A stretch of 22,862 nucleotides of DNA, taken from positions 1 to 22,862 of the forward strand of contig JAJZRK010000017.1 in assembly GCA_021802745.1 (NCBI GenBank), read 5' to 3'. This document shows positions 1 through 7,682 of this stretch, piece after piece. Within the stretch, counting starts at the first letter, position 1. Each line of letters starts with the position of its first letter. The position numbers were made by a program, and so were the translations under genes. The notes under the pieces were generated by a model, which was given only the letters and a program-made list of their open reading frames with translations, ran no database searches and was not told the DNA's origin. Source of the stretch: a bacterium (GTDB lineage Bacteria > Gemmatimonadota > Gemmatimonadetes > Gemmatimonadales > Gemmatimonadaceae).

Positions 1-60
1 TCCGATCTCCACCGTCGCCAGCTCCCGCGCCCACCCCGCCGCCAGTTGCTGCTCGCGCAT
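1..60 (-). CDS. N-terminal fragment of an unidentified protein, cut by window edge
   Basis: Reading leftwards from an ATG at 60 there are 20 open codons (MREQQLAAGWARELATVEIG) that run off the window. A GGAG motif lies 7 bases upstream of this ATG on the minus strand, a good Shine-Dalgarno distance, and this is the main reason to believe in the start. The visible residues are amphipathic and helical in character, with no signal peptide and no recognisable motif, so no function is offered. The IS5-like element begins about 70 bases upstream and may have displaced the native promoter. Being a fragment, it could also be chance. Confidence 0.4.
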   Translation of the reverse strand, partial: MREQQLAAGWARELATVEIG

Positions 61-126
61 CGCCACGCTCCGGTCGTCGTTACCAGAGCGACGCGTGAAC
101 CGTCATGGGTGCAACTGTAGTACTAG

Positions 127-968
127 GAAGGTGGTGAGTCGTCCGTGAAGCATGAATGCCAACTTCTTCGAGGTCCCGGAGCGGTTGTGGCAGCAGATTG
201 CCCCGCTCCTTCCCGCCGAGCGGCCCAAGCCCCGCGGCGGCCGCCCGCGCATCGCGGACCGCGTGGTCCTGGCCGGCATCATTTATCGGCTCCGGACCGG
301 GTGTCAGTGGAAGGCCTTGCCCCGGCAGTTCGGGTCGGGCTCGATCTGTCACCTCCGCATGCAGGAATGGCGGCGGCGGGGCGTATTTCGCCGCATCCAC
401 ACGACGCTCGTCCAGTACTACCGGACGAAGCGCGGCCTGTAGCTGCGGTGGAGTTCCCTCGACAGTGCCATGGTGAAGGCGCCGAAAGGGGGGCGACACG
501 GGGCCCAATCCGACGGACCGCGGGAAGCTCGGCGTGAAGCGGCATATCCTCACGGAGGGGCGCGGGGTACCGCTCGCGGTGGTGACGACCGGGGCGAACG
601 TGCACGACAAGTGGCTGGTCGGGCGGGTGCTCGATGCGATCGTCGTCCGTGCGCCCCGTGGCCCCCGCCGCCCCGTGCACCTCTGCCTCGACAAGGGCTA
701 TGACTATGCGGACACCGAAGCGGAGGTGCGGCGGCGCCGGATTGTGCCGCACATCCGGCGGCGCGGCGAGTCACCGCTCCTCGGCGTCGTCCACGGTCGG
801 CCGCGCCGCTGGGTGGTCGAGCGCACCACGAGCTGGCACAATCGCTTTCGCGGGCTCCTTGTGCGCTGGGAACGCCGCGCCGACAACTATCTGGCGATGG
901 TGCAGTTGGTCTGCGGCATCATCGCGTTCCAACAGGCCCACGGGTTCTAGGACGTGCTCATAACCCTC
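127..968 (+). mobile_element. IS5-family insertion sequence, decayed
   Basis: The element is defined by a DDE transposase frame and imperfect terminal inverted repeats: ggtggtgagtcgtcc at 130-144 against ggacgtgctcataacc at 950-965. The repeats match with one gap and two mismatches, and a looser match extends to 127 and 968. The length of about 840 bp fits the short IS5-type elements. The tetranucleotide CTAG directly precedes the left end, but no matching copy was found beyond the right end, so the target duplication is unresolved. The outer boundaries are therefore approximate. Confidence 0.6.
152..950 (+). pseudogene. IS5-family transposase, broken by a stop codon and a frameshift
   Basis: The N-terminal part (152-442) starts MNANFFEVPERLW and holds the DUF4096-like segment of IS5 transposases (PRGGRPRIADR, YRLRTGCQWKALP). 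It ends at an amber TAG at 440. Translation in the same frame past that stop gives WSSLDSAMVKAPKGG, the first catalytic Asp region. At the run A3G6 (485-493) the reading frame then changes, and the rest continues as DTGPNPTDRGKLGVKRH, with the second Asp in LCLDKGYDY and the Glu in WVVERTTSW, ending at 950. The C-terminal open part alone has an ATG at 534. All three DDE positions survive but are split between two frames. The stop lies upstream of the slippery run, so simple programmed frameshifting cannot restore the protein. Inactivation is likely; sequencing error at two sites is the alternative. Confidence 0.75.
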
Positions 969-1048
969 ATCAAGTGCTTGGCGAATTCTATCGATGTCGG
1001 TGGGTTCCGGCCCGCGCGGGAAGCGAGCCTGTCAAGATGGCGTGCGAT

Positions 1049-1127
1049 AATTGCAACTTTGATTAGCGCAGAGAGCCTGAAGAAACGACGAAAGACATCC
1101 CAATCCCAATTGCAACTATGGTTAGCG
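1049..1127. repeat. Near-perfect 20-bp direct repeat
   Basis: The 20 bases at 1049-1068 (aattgcaactttgattagcg) recur at 1108-1127 (aattgcaactatggttagcg) with 18 of 20 identical, offset 59 bp. They lie in the gene-free stretch between the IS5-like element and the outer-membrane-like gene. Local base composition is more AT-rich than the surroundings. They could be paired protein-binding sites, remnants of an attachment site, or duplicated debris from an insertion; nothing seen decides between these. Confidence 0.5.
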
Positions 1128-1154
1128 TTCAGGGACAACAGAGAGACAACAGAG

Positions 1155-1181
1155 GGGCCGGCGGGTGCGCCGGCCCTTTCT
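1155..1181 (+). terminator. Rho-independent terminator
   Basis: A perfect 9-bp GC stem (gggccggcg at 1155-1163, cgccggccc at 1168-1176) with a GGTG loop is followed by TTTCT. This is the classic intrinsic terminator shape for plus-strand transcripts. No intact plus-strand gene lies directly upstream, only the dead transposase, so it probably ended a transcript of a gene now lost or of an RNA in 970-1150. Confidence 0.75.
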
Positions 1182-1325
1182 GTCGCCGCGCATGGCTGAT
1201 TGGCACCACTTGCAGCGCACACTCGATCGCAAGCGGCATATATTGGAGAGAGTTGTGCATGCCGAGCGGGCAAATCGCTCGCGGCTCTCAGTTGCCATGC
1301 ATCAGCATCACAGTGGAGCGTCGAG

Positions 1326-1940
1326 ATGAAGTGGTCGCGAATCTCGACCGTGCCATTCAGCGTCACCTTGGCGTTCCTGTCCATGGCGGTCGTCGGCCGT
1401 GCGCAGGCACAGCCGACCACCGGCCGCTGGACCGTGGAGACCGGGGTGACGTGGGCGCCGGTCGGTGCATCCGACATGGTCCTGCTCGCTGGCGCAACCA
1501 GGCGCATGGCGACCACAGGTGTGCTGGAGTGGGGCGCGGGGGCCGCCGTGCACGGAATCGCGACACTGCACCGAGGCGCGGTGGCGTCGATTCTTCCCTA
1601 CTGCCCAGATGCTCCACGCGGCTGCCCCGGCGTGAACGACCATTCTCAAATGCAGCTGCCAGTGACCGCTGGGGTCACCGTGCGATTGGTCGGGCTGCCG
1701 TGGGTGTTCAGCCGCATCATCCCGGAGTTCGGGATGGGCGGCTACTATGCCAAGTGGAAGAACCTCCCGTACTGGGATTCCGACCGGCCACCCGTGGTGA
1801 CGGGCTACCGATCCTTCGTGGTGGGCCTGCGGCTCACTCGGCGGATGGGCGTGTCCATTGGCGGCACACAATTCCGCAATGTCCGCAACCGCAATGACCG
1901 GTTGGCCGGGCAGCTCGCCGTTGCCGTGCGTTGGCCATGA
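1326..1940 (+). CDS. Exported outer-membrane-like beta-barrel protein, hypothetical
   Basis: The start chosen is the ATG at 1326 because a GGAG lies 8 bases upstream and the product then begins with a signal peptide (MKWSRISTVPFSVTLAFL, cleavage near AQAQ). The mature protein is about 180 residues and is rich in Gly and alternating hydrophobic or aromatic strands (WTVETGVTWAPVG, IIPEFGMGGYYAKW, RSFVVGLRLTRRMGVSIGG, LAVAVRWP). It ends in an aromatic-rich strand. This pattern suggests a small outer-membrane barrel. A cysteine pair (YCPDAPRGCPG) could form a disulfide loop. No family name can be given. Its stop codon overlaps the start of the next small ORF as ATGA, so the two are probably translationally coupled. 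Confidence 0.7.
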   Translation: MKWSRISTVPFSVTLAFLSMAVVGRAQAQPTTGRWTVETGVTWAPVGASDMVLLAGATRRMATTGVLEWGAGAAVHGIATLHRGAVASILPYCPDAPRGCPGVNDHSQMQLPVTAGVTVRLVGLPWVFSRIIPEFGMGGYYAKWKNLPYWDSDRPPVVTGYRSFVVGLRLTRRMGVSIGGTQFRNVRNRNDRLAGQLAVAVRWP

Positions 1941-2176
1941 AAGCGGCGCGCGCGCGGCGCTTGGCCCGAACAGCGCACTGGGTCTTGAGTCTGGTGTTCC
2001 TCCTGGGCGCCGCGGCACCTCTCCGGGCGCGGGTCTTCGCCGAGTACGGGGCCGGCGGGGCGTATCTCCCGCACACTGACTCGCTCGGCAGACTCACGTT
2101 TGATGCCCGCCTCGACCGTACCGGTGATCGTCGGCATCCGTTTCTGACGTCGAACGGGCACTCGTGCGACCGGTGA
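1937..2176 (+). CDS. Short exported ORF, possibly a truncated outer-membrane protein
   Basis: The ATG at 1937 overlaps the preceding stop (ATGA), giving a 79-residue product. The N-terminus is Arg-rich followed by a hydrophobic stretch (WVLSLVFLLGAAAP) and an Ala-rich region, a plausible signal peptide. The mature start EYGAGGAYLPHTDSLGRLTFDARL looks like the first strands of a small beta-barrel, but the frame stops soon after. It is therefore either a genuine short exported protein or the stump of a paralogue of the upstream gene whose remainder has been deleted. The downstream 42 bases before the convergent gene hold nothing clear. Confidence 0.45.
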   Translation: MKAARARRLARTAHWVLSLVFLLGAAAPLRARVFAEYGAGGAYLPHTDSLGRLTFDARLDRTGDRRHPFLTSNGHSCDR

Positions 2177-2218
2177 CAGGTCGTCGAGTCGCTTCCTGGC
2201 TCGCGAACCGCGTTCTCG

Positions 2219-3214
2219 CTACCGCGTCCAGATCACGACCGACCCACACCCAGTGGACGACGACCGATCGTACTGCGCCGGGGTTTCGCCGGGGGAATCG
2301 TAGATCTCGACGCCCTTGATGGTGTGCGCGGGTGCCATCGCGTTCAGGTCGCTGAAGGCGCGTCCGAGCGCCGTGAACTTCGCATCACGTTGTCCCGACA
2401 TGACGGACGGTTGGTTCGTCATGTCAAACTCCATGTTGTCAATGAAGAACGTCGGAGCACAGTAGCTCCCGCTCGTGCCTCGCAGGTAGACCACCGGCTG
2501 GCCTCCCGTGCCGTATTCGAGCTTCACGGCGGGCGTGCTATGGAGGACTTCGGCGAGTGACGAGAACTGGTTCTTCTTCAGGAACTCGGGCGTGAGGAAG
2601 GTGCCGAACCCAAGCCGTCGCCGATCCTCAAAGCCGTGGAGCGCCATGGGCGACATGGAACGAGCCCGCTCCGAAACGACCACGGCCCGCAGTGGCTGCG
2701 CCTGGCCGTGAATGCTCCCGCCGGCGCCGCCTGGGTCGGGCATCACCGACGCGTCCTCCTCTGCGCGACGCAAGAGCCTGGCGCAGGCTCCCGGGATTCT
2801 CAGGTACGCCACCACGTCCGAGGCTTGCGACGCCTGCGCGAGCCGCACCGCGCACCCGGCTTCGAACGCCGTCTGCGCACTGGGCGTCGCGAGCGTCACG
2901 AACGTCTCGCGGTTGCTGGCGACATCAACAGCCACCGCGGGGACGGAAAGGTCGAACGAATCCAGCACCGGGTGCAGCAGCGCCAGCGAGTACCGGCCCG
3001 CCGGCACGCTGTCAAACCGAAAGCGGCCGAGCGTGTCGGTGGCGGCGTACCGCGCGCGCTCGATGAGGACGACCGTGGCGTGGCGCATCGGGCCGCGCGC
3101 GCCAAGGGAGTCGTACACCACACCCAAAAGCGTGGATTGACCGTTCGCTGATGCGGCCGTCGTGACGAACAGGCCGATCAGGGCAGTATGGACGCGAAAT
3201 CGAGTCGCCACCAC
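2219..3214 (-). CDS. Carboxypeptidase-regulatory / TonB-plug domain protein without a barrel
   Basis: The product is about 331 residues if the GTG at 3214 (or its neighbour at 3211) is the start. This choice gives a signal peptide (VATRFRVHTALIGLFVTTAA, cleavage near ANGQ); no strong Shine-Dalgarno is visible. Residues 28-120 resemble a carboxypeptidase-regulatory Ig-like fold (LLGVVYDSLGARGPMRHATV, then DTLGRFRFDSVPAGRYSL). The C-terminal third resembles a TonB-receptor plug (FSSLAEVLHSTPAV, YLRGTSGSYCAPTFFIDN, IKGVEIYDSPGETPAQYD) and ends GCGSVVIWTR. There is no transmembrane barrel, so it is not a complete receptor. Cys residues in YCAP and GCG could pair. It lies 52 bp downstream of the alpha/beta hydrolase on the same strand, so co-transcription is possible. 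Role unknown; periplasmic or cell-surface location is inferred. Confidence 0.75.
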   Translation of the reverse strand: MVATRFRVHTALIGLFVTTAASANGQSTLLGVVYDSLGARGPMRHATVVLIERARYAATDTLGRFRFDSVPAGRYSLALLHPVLDSFDLSVPAVAVDVASNRETFVTLATPSAQTAFEAGCAVRLAQASQASDVVAYLRIPGACARLLRRAEEDASVMPDPGGAGGSIHGQAQPLRAVVVSERARSMSPMALHGFEDRRRLGFGTFLTPEFLKKNQFSSLAEVLHSTPAVKLEYGTGGQPVVYLRGTSGSYCAPTFFIDNMEFDMTNQPSVMSGQRDAKFTALGRAFSDLNAMAPAHTIKGVEIYDSPGETPAQYDRSSSTGCGSVVIWTR

Positions 3215-3266
3215 CCGAAGCTTCGTTGCGCGGCGACGCCGGTCAAGCGCGTCGTCTGCGACGGGC

Positions 3267-4253
3267 CTAACGCGTCGTGGCGGTCTCGCCCACGACGGGC
3301 GGTGTGGCTTCCCACCCCGTCCGCGCAAGCACAAAGCGGACGATATGCTCCAGTGCCAGCACCGACTCCGGCAGGAACGACACGATCTGGAACACGTGCG
3401 GCGTCTCCGGCCACAGTTCGAGCTCGACATCCACGCCCGCGGCCCGCGCCTTCTGCGCCGCGCGCACGGCCTCGTCGCGCAGCAGCTCCGAGCTGCCCAC
3501 CTGCAGCAGCAGCGGCGGCAGCCCCGCGAACTCCCCGAACAGCGGCGACACATCGGGATGCGTGACCTGGGTGGGGTTCGTCACGTAATGGTTGCGCAGG
3601 ACGAGCAGGTTGTTCAACCGCAGCATCGGATCGCGATCGGCGTTGTCCACCATGCTGCGGCTGCTCAGCGTGCAGTCCACGCCCGGGGAGAGCAGCACGG
3701 CGCAGGCGGGGAGTGGTGCGCGCGCCCGCAGCGCCCGGAGCAGGGTGACCAGCGCCAGGTTGCCGCCCGCCGAGTCGCCGACAAAGACCACGTGGCTCGG
3801 CGCCACGCCACTCGCCAGCAGCCAGCGATAGGCCGCCTCGCAGTCATCGGGAGCGGCGGGAAACGGATGCTCGGGGGAGAGCCGGTAGTCCGGCATGAGC
3901 GCCCGGGCCTCGAGCCGCCGGCAGAGCCGGGCCGCGAACGCGGCGTGCGAGTTGGGAAACCGGTACGCGAACGACCCGCCGTGCAGGTAGAAGATCACGC
4001 GCTCCGGGCGTGTCTCGGGCACGCGCACCCAGTGCGAGGGCACGCCGTCGCACAGGACGGGTTCGCGTGTCACGCGTTCGTCGAGCGGGAAGTGACGCGC
4101 GTCGAGTTCCTCGTAGCGCCGCCGCAGGGCGGCGATGTCGGCGTCATGCCGCAGCGGGCTGCGGAGCATGATCCGGAGCAGCGCGTTCACGGCGCGGCCC
4201 TGAAAGCTGCTCGGGCCTTCGATGACGCGGCCAATCGGCGTCTCATCGTGCAT
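3267..4253 (-). CDS. Alpha/beta hydrolase, hormone-sensitive-lipase (HSL) family esterase
   Basis: The 328-residue protein starts at an ATG preceded by a strong GGGAGG at 5 bases. It has the HSL hallmarks: oxyanion-hole HGGS at 91-94, YRLSPEHPFPA at 123-133, and nucleophile elbow GDSAGG at 159-164 with Ser161. The catalytic His is expected at 286 (PHVFQ). The usual catalytic Asp in the GxxDxLxDE region appears as GSSELLRDE, so Glu256 occupies the common Asp position, with Asp260 nearby. It probably hydrolyses small carboxylic esters in the cytoplasm; the substrate is not predictable. There is no signal peptide. It is divergent from the signalling operon, with 191 bp between the two starts that must hold both promoters. 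Confidence 0.88.
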   Translation of the reverse strand: MHDETPIGRVIEGPSSFQGRAVNALLRIMLRSPLRHDADIAALRRRYEELDARHFPLDERVTREPVLCDGVPSHWVRVPETRPERVIFYLHGGSFAYRFPNSHAAFAARLCRRLEARALMPDYRLSPEHPFPAAPDDCEAAYRWLLASGVAPSHVVFVGDSAGGNLALVTLLRALRARAPLPACAVLLSPGVDCTLSSRSMVDNADRDPMLRLNNLLVLRNHYVTNPTQVTHPDVSPLFGEFAGLPPLLLQVGSSELLRDEAVRAAQKARAAGVDVELELWPETPHVFQIVSFLPESVLALEHIVRFVLARTGWEATPPVVGETATTR

Positions 4254-4444
4254 GCGCGCCTCCCTTCAGGCAACAATAGCACCAAAACGCGTGCTTGGGC
4301 GTTCCCGGCCTCGCGTGCACGCGGCCCCGCGACGGGGGTGCTTGCGCCCTGCGCGCTTGTCACGTCAAGTTACCGTGCTCGGCGCCCGGAGTGTGACCCG
4401 TCAAGCCGATGTGTGCGCGACGGGAGCGTCGGAGGGCCTTCAAC

Positions 4445-5545
4445 GTGGAAACAGTTCTCGTCGTAGACGACACGGACACCAATCGGGAGCTCCTGCGCAC
4501 CTTGCTCGAAGACGAGTACGTGGTGCTCGAAGCGGCCGAGGGCGAGACGGCCCTGCGTCTCGCCCGCGCGCACCCCGTGGACCTCGTCCTGCTCGACGTC
4601 ATGATGCCCGGCCTGAACGGGTACGACGTCGCCCGTGCGCTGCGGGAGACCTTTCGCGACGAGCTGCTCCCCATCTTGCTGCTCACATCCCTGTCGGCGT
4701 CCGACGAGCGGCTGCGGGGCTTCGAAGCCGGCGCCGACGACTTCATCAGCAAGCCGGTGGACGTGCACGAGCTGCGCATGCGGGTGCGCGCCTTCCTCCG
4801 TGCACGTCGCTTGTACCGCGAGCGCGAAGCGCTGCTCGTGGAGGCGCAGCAGCTCCACCTGATGAAGGACGACTTCGTGGCGCTGCTGGTGCACGACCTG
4901 CGCAACCCGCTGGCTGCCCTTCTCGCCTGGCTGGAGTTGCTCCAGCTGCAAGGCGTGAAGCCGGAGGCGCACGATGCCCTTGACGGCGCGAGCACGGCCG
5001 CCCGGCGGCTGCGCGAGCTGGTTGATGACCTCCTGCAGGCCCGGCTGCTGGAGGACGGCGCGCTGCAGGCGGCGCTCTCGCCCGAGCCCATCGCGGACGT
5101 CGCGCGGGCGGCCGCGGCGACGGTGCACGGCTTGGCCGCCGAGAAAGGAATCTCGGTTCATCTCGAGCTGCCCGACGAGCCGCTCATCGTCCCCTGCGAT
5201 CGCGCGCTGCTGCAGCGGGCCCTCGAGAACGTGCTCGTCAACGCCATCCGACACACGCCGCCCGAGGCCAACGTGGCGCTGCACGTCGCCAGCGACCCCG
5301 ACTGCGTGACGCTCGAAGTCTCCGATGAAGGACCGGGAATTCCCGACGAAGAGCGCCCCCTGCTGTTCTCGAAGTACGGATCACTCTCGTTGCGCCGGTC
5401 CGGTGCGCGGCGCGGTCACGGACTCGGCCTGTTTCTCGTCGGGCTCGTCATGCAGGCGCATCACGGCGTTGTGCGCGCGTCGGCCGGCACCCAGCGCGGC
5501 ACGCGCGTGGTCATGTCGCTCCCACTGAGACAATCGGTCGCCTGA
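4445..5545 (+). CDS. Hybrid response regulator / histidine kinase (REC-HisKA-HATPase)
   Basis: The start is taken as GTG 4445 because GGAGGG lies 8 bases upstream; an in-frame ATG at 4409 is the alternative. The 366-residue product begins with a REC domain: acidic pair Asp8-Asp9, phospho-acceptor Asp51 in LLDVMMPG, Thr81, and Lys103 in SKP. HisKA follows with His150 in VHDLRNP. The HATPase region has N-box Asn262 and Asn266, DEGPGIP at 294-300, and GHGLGL at 324-329. It is soluble, with no membrane segment. The order REC then kinase suggests that phosphorylation of the receiver tunes the kinase. Only 5 bp separate it from the next kinase, so the two and the following REC gene form one operon. 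The signal is unknown. Confidence 0.9.
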   Translation: METVLVVDDTDTNRELLRTLLEDEYVVLEAAEGETALRLARAHPVDLVLLDVMMPGLNGYDVARALRETFRDELLPILLLTSLSASDERLRGFEAGADDFISKPVDVHELRMRVRAFLRARRLYREREALLVEAQQLHLMKDDFVALLVHDLRNPLAALLAWLELLQLQGVKPEAHDALDGASTAARRLRELVDDLLQARLLEDGALQAALSPEPIADVARAAAATVHGLAAEKGISVHLELPDEPLIVPCDRALLQRALENVLVNAIRHTPPEANVALHVASDPDCVTLEVSDEGPGIPDEERPLLFSKYGSLSLRRSGARRGHGLGLFLVGLVMQAHHGVVRASAGTQRGTRVVMSLPLRQSVA

Positions 5546-5550
5546 CCCCC

Positions 5551-7287
5551 ATGCCGCGCCCCGACGTCCCTCCCCCCGACTGCCGACTGCTCTTCGAGTC
5601 GGCCCCCGACATGTACCTGGCGCTCACGCCGGACCTGGTGATCTCCGCCGTCAGCGACCGCTACCTGCGCGCCACGAAGACCGTGCGCGACGCCATCGTG
5701 GGTCGGCATATCTTCGACGTCTTTCCGGACAATCCCGACGACCCGGGCGCCGACGCCACGCGCAACCTGAGGACCTCGCTGGAACGCGTGCGCGACCTGC
5801 GCATCCAGGACTCGATGTCGGTGCAGAAGTACGACATCCCGCGCCCGGCCGCGGAGGGCGGCGGGTTCGAAGCGCGCTTCTGGAGCCCGGTCAACACTCC
5901 TGTGCTCGGGCCTGATGGCACCCTGCTCGGCATCATCCATCGCGTCGAGGATGTCACAGAGTTCGTGCGCCTCAAGCGCGAACAGGAGGCGGAGCGCGAG
6001 TCGTCCGCGCAGTTGCGTTCGCATGCGGAAGCCGTGGAGGCGGAAGTGTACCGGCGGACGCTCGAGGTGGCGGCGGCCAGCCGGCAGATCAAGGAGGGTG
6101 AACGCAGCCTGCGCGAGGCCAAGGAAGCCGCGGAGCGCGCCAACCAGGCCAAGTCCGACTTCCTCGCCAAGATGAGCCATGAACTGCGCACGCCGCTCAA
6201 CTCGATCATCGGCTTCTCGGACGTCCTTCTCGAGGAAACCGCGGGGCCGCTCACGGCCAAGCAGCGACGGTTCGTGGATAACGTGCTGACGAGCGGCCGG
6301 CAGCTGCTCACGCTCATCAACGACATTCTCGACCTGTCGAAGGTCGAGGCGGGGCGAATGGAGCTGTCCATCACGCGCGTGAATCCCGCCGGCGCCGTGG
6401 AGGAGGTGCTCTCGAGCCTGCATCCGCTGGCGTCCCGCAAGGGACACACGCTGCGCAGCGAGGTGCCCGCCGACCTGCCGCTCGTGCGCGCCGACGCCGC
6501 CCGCCTGAAACAGATCCTGGTGAACCTGGTCAGCAACGCCATCAAGTACACACCTGACGGCGGATCCATCATCGTGCGTGGCGCCGAGCGCACGGAAGGC
6601 GCACGCGCCGTGGTGCGCCTCGAGGTCGTGGACACCGGCATCGGCATCGCGGTGTCCGACCTCGAACGCGTGTTCGACGAGTTCGAGCAAGTCGGCGGCG
6701 AGTATGGCCGGTCGCAGGAAGGCACCGGCTTGGGCCTCGCGCTGGCCCGCCGGCTCGTGATGCTGCACAGCGGCACACTCGGCGTGCAAAGCACGCCCGG
6801 CGCCGGGAGCACCTTTCACTTCACCCTGCCAACGGCCGGCGAGACGCCCGCCGACGGCGGTCCGCGCGTCGCGAGCCCCACGCCAGAGACGGCAGACGCC
6901 GCGCCGCTCGTGCTGATCGTGGAGGACGACCTGAACGCCGACACGCTGCTCACCGACTACCTCGAGGGTGCCGGCTACCGCGTCGCTCACGCCGGGACCG
7001 GCACCGATGCGCTGCAGCACGCCAGCGCCATGCGCCCGGCCGCCATTACGCTCGACGTCATCCTGCCCGATCGGCCCGGCGGCATTGACGTGCTGACCGT
7101 GCTCAAGCGGCAGCCGGAGACGCGCGACATCCCGGTGCTCGTCGTCTCCATTACGGACGAACGCGAACTGGCGTTCTCACTCGGCGCCGCCGCCTGGTTT
7201 GTGAAGCCGGTCACGCGACAGCCGTTTCTCGCCGCCATCGCCGACGCGATTCGAGGGTCCGCAACCGCCAGGCCGGACGCGCCGTGA
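5551..7287 (+). CDS. PAS-containing hybrid histidine kinase with C-terminal receiver
   Basis: The 578-residue protein starts at ATG 5551 without a clear Shine-Dalgarno, consistent with coupling to the gene 5 bp upstream. A PAS domain spans about 10-138 ([18 protein letters not shown], then RVEDVTEFV). A coiled coil lies at about 140-200. HisKA has His210 in [14 protein letters not shown]. The HATPase has [22 protein letters not shown] from 361, and GTGLGL from 391. A C-terminal REC follows a Pro/Thr-rich linker, with acidic residues Glu458-Asp460 and phospho-acceptor Asp502 (LDVILPD). No transmembrane segment is present, so it senses a cytoplasmic signal through PAS. Its stop overlaps the next start by four bases (GTGA). 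The phosphate probably passes from His210 to Asp502 or to a neighbouring receiver. Confidence 0.93.
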   Translation: MPRPDVPPPDCRLLFESAPDMYLALTPDLVISAVSDRYLRATKTVRDAIVGRHIFDVFPDNPDDPGADATRNLRTSLERVRDLRIQDSMSVQKYDIPRPAAEGGGFEARFWSPVNTPVLGPDGTLLGIIHRVEDVTEFVRLKREQEAERESSAQLRSHAEAVEAEVYRRTLEVAAASRQIKEGERSLREAKEAAERANQAKSDFLAKMSHELRTPLNSIIGFSDVLLEETAGPLTAKQRRFVDNVLTSGRQLLTLINDILDLSKVEAGRMELSITRVNPAGAVEEVLSSLHPLASRKGHTLRSEVPADLPLVRADAARLKQILVNLVSNAIKYTPDGGSIIVRGAERTEGARAVVRLEVVDTGIGIAVSDLERVFDEFEQVGGEYGRSQEGTGLGLALARRLVMLHSGTLGVQSTPGAGSTFHFTLPTAGETPADGGPRVASPTPETADAAPLVLIVEDDLNADTLLTDYLEGAGYRVAHAGTGTDALQHASAMRPAAITLDVILPDRPGGIDVLTVLKRQPETRDIPVLVVSITDERELAFSLGAAAWFVKPVTRQPFLAAIADAIRGSATARPDAP

Positions 7288-7682
7288 AACTCCGCGTGCT
7301 CGTGATCGAGGACACGCCGCTCAATCTCGAGTTGATCACCGAAGTGCTCGAGCACGCCGGCCACACGGTCCTTGCGGCGACGAGCGCGCCCGCGGGGCTC
7401 ACGCTCGCGAAGACCGCGGCGCCCGACGTCGTGCTGATGGACATCCGGCTGCCTGACGTGGACGGCTACGAAGCGACGCGGCGCATCCGGCACGACCCGG
7501 CGCTCCGCGGCATCACGGTGATCGCGCTCACCGCGCAGGCGATGCGCGGCGACGAGGAGGCGGCCCTCGCCGCCGGCTGCGATGCCTACATCAGCAAGCC
7601 GATCAACGTGCGGACCATCACCGCCGAGATCGAACGCATCGTGAAGCGCAAGCTTCCCCCCGCCGCTACGCGCTCTCCTTGA
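7284..7682 (+). CDS. Stand-alone response regulator (CheY/DivK-like REC)
   Basis: The 132-residue protein consists of a single receiver domain. It starts at GTG 7284, overlapping the kinase stop. Landmarks are Glu9-Asp10 (VIEDT), phospho-acceptor Asp53 in LMDIRLPD, the Thr of IALTAQAM, and the Lys of YISKPINV. There is no DNA-binding or enzymatic output domain, so it works by protein contact, as DivK or CheY do. It is the last gene of the three-gene signalling operon, and its 3' end overlaps the convergent pirin gene by 17 bp. The [24 protein letters not shown] stretch is typical of DivK-like receivers that partner hybrid kinases. The downstream target is not in the window. Confidence 0.9.
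   Translation: MKLRVLVIEDTPLNLELITEVLEHAGHTVLAATSAPAGLTLAKTAAPDVVLMDIRLPDVDGYEATRRIRHDPALRGITVIALTAQAMRGDEEAALAAGCDAYISKPINVRTITAEIERIVKRKLPPAATRSP

Noticed and set aside
485..494. Programmed frameshifting at A3G6 in the transposase.
   Set aside because: The first frame already ends at 440, upstream of the run, so ribosomes would not reach it without stop readthrough.
1200..1216. A possible sigma-54 promoter (TTGGCACCACTTGCA).
   Set aside because: The GG and GC elements are 10 bases apart rather than the required 12, so spacing is wrong.
5461..7020. A 519-codon minus-strand frame opposite the PAS histidine kinase.
   Set aside because: The plus-strand kinase has every expected motif, and the minus frame has none.
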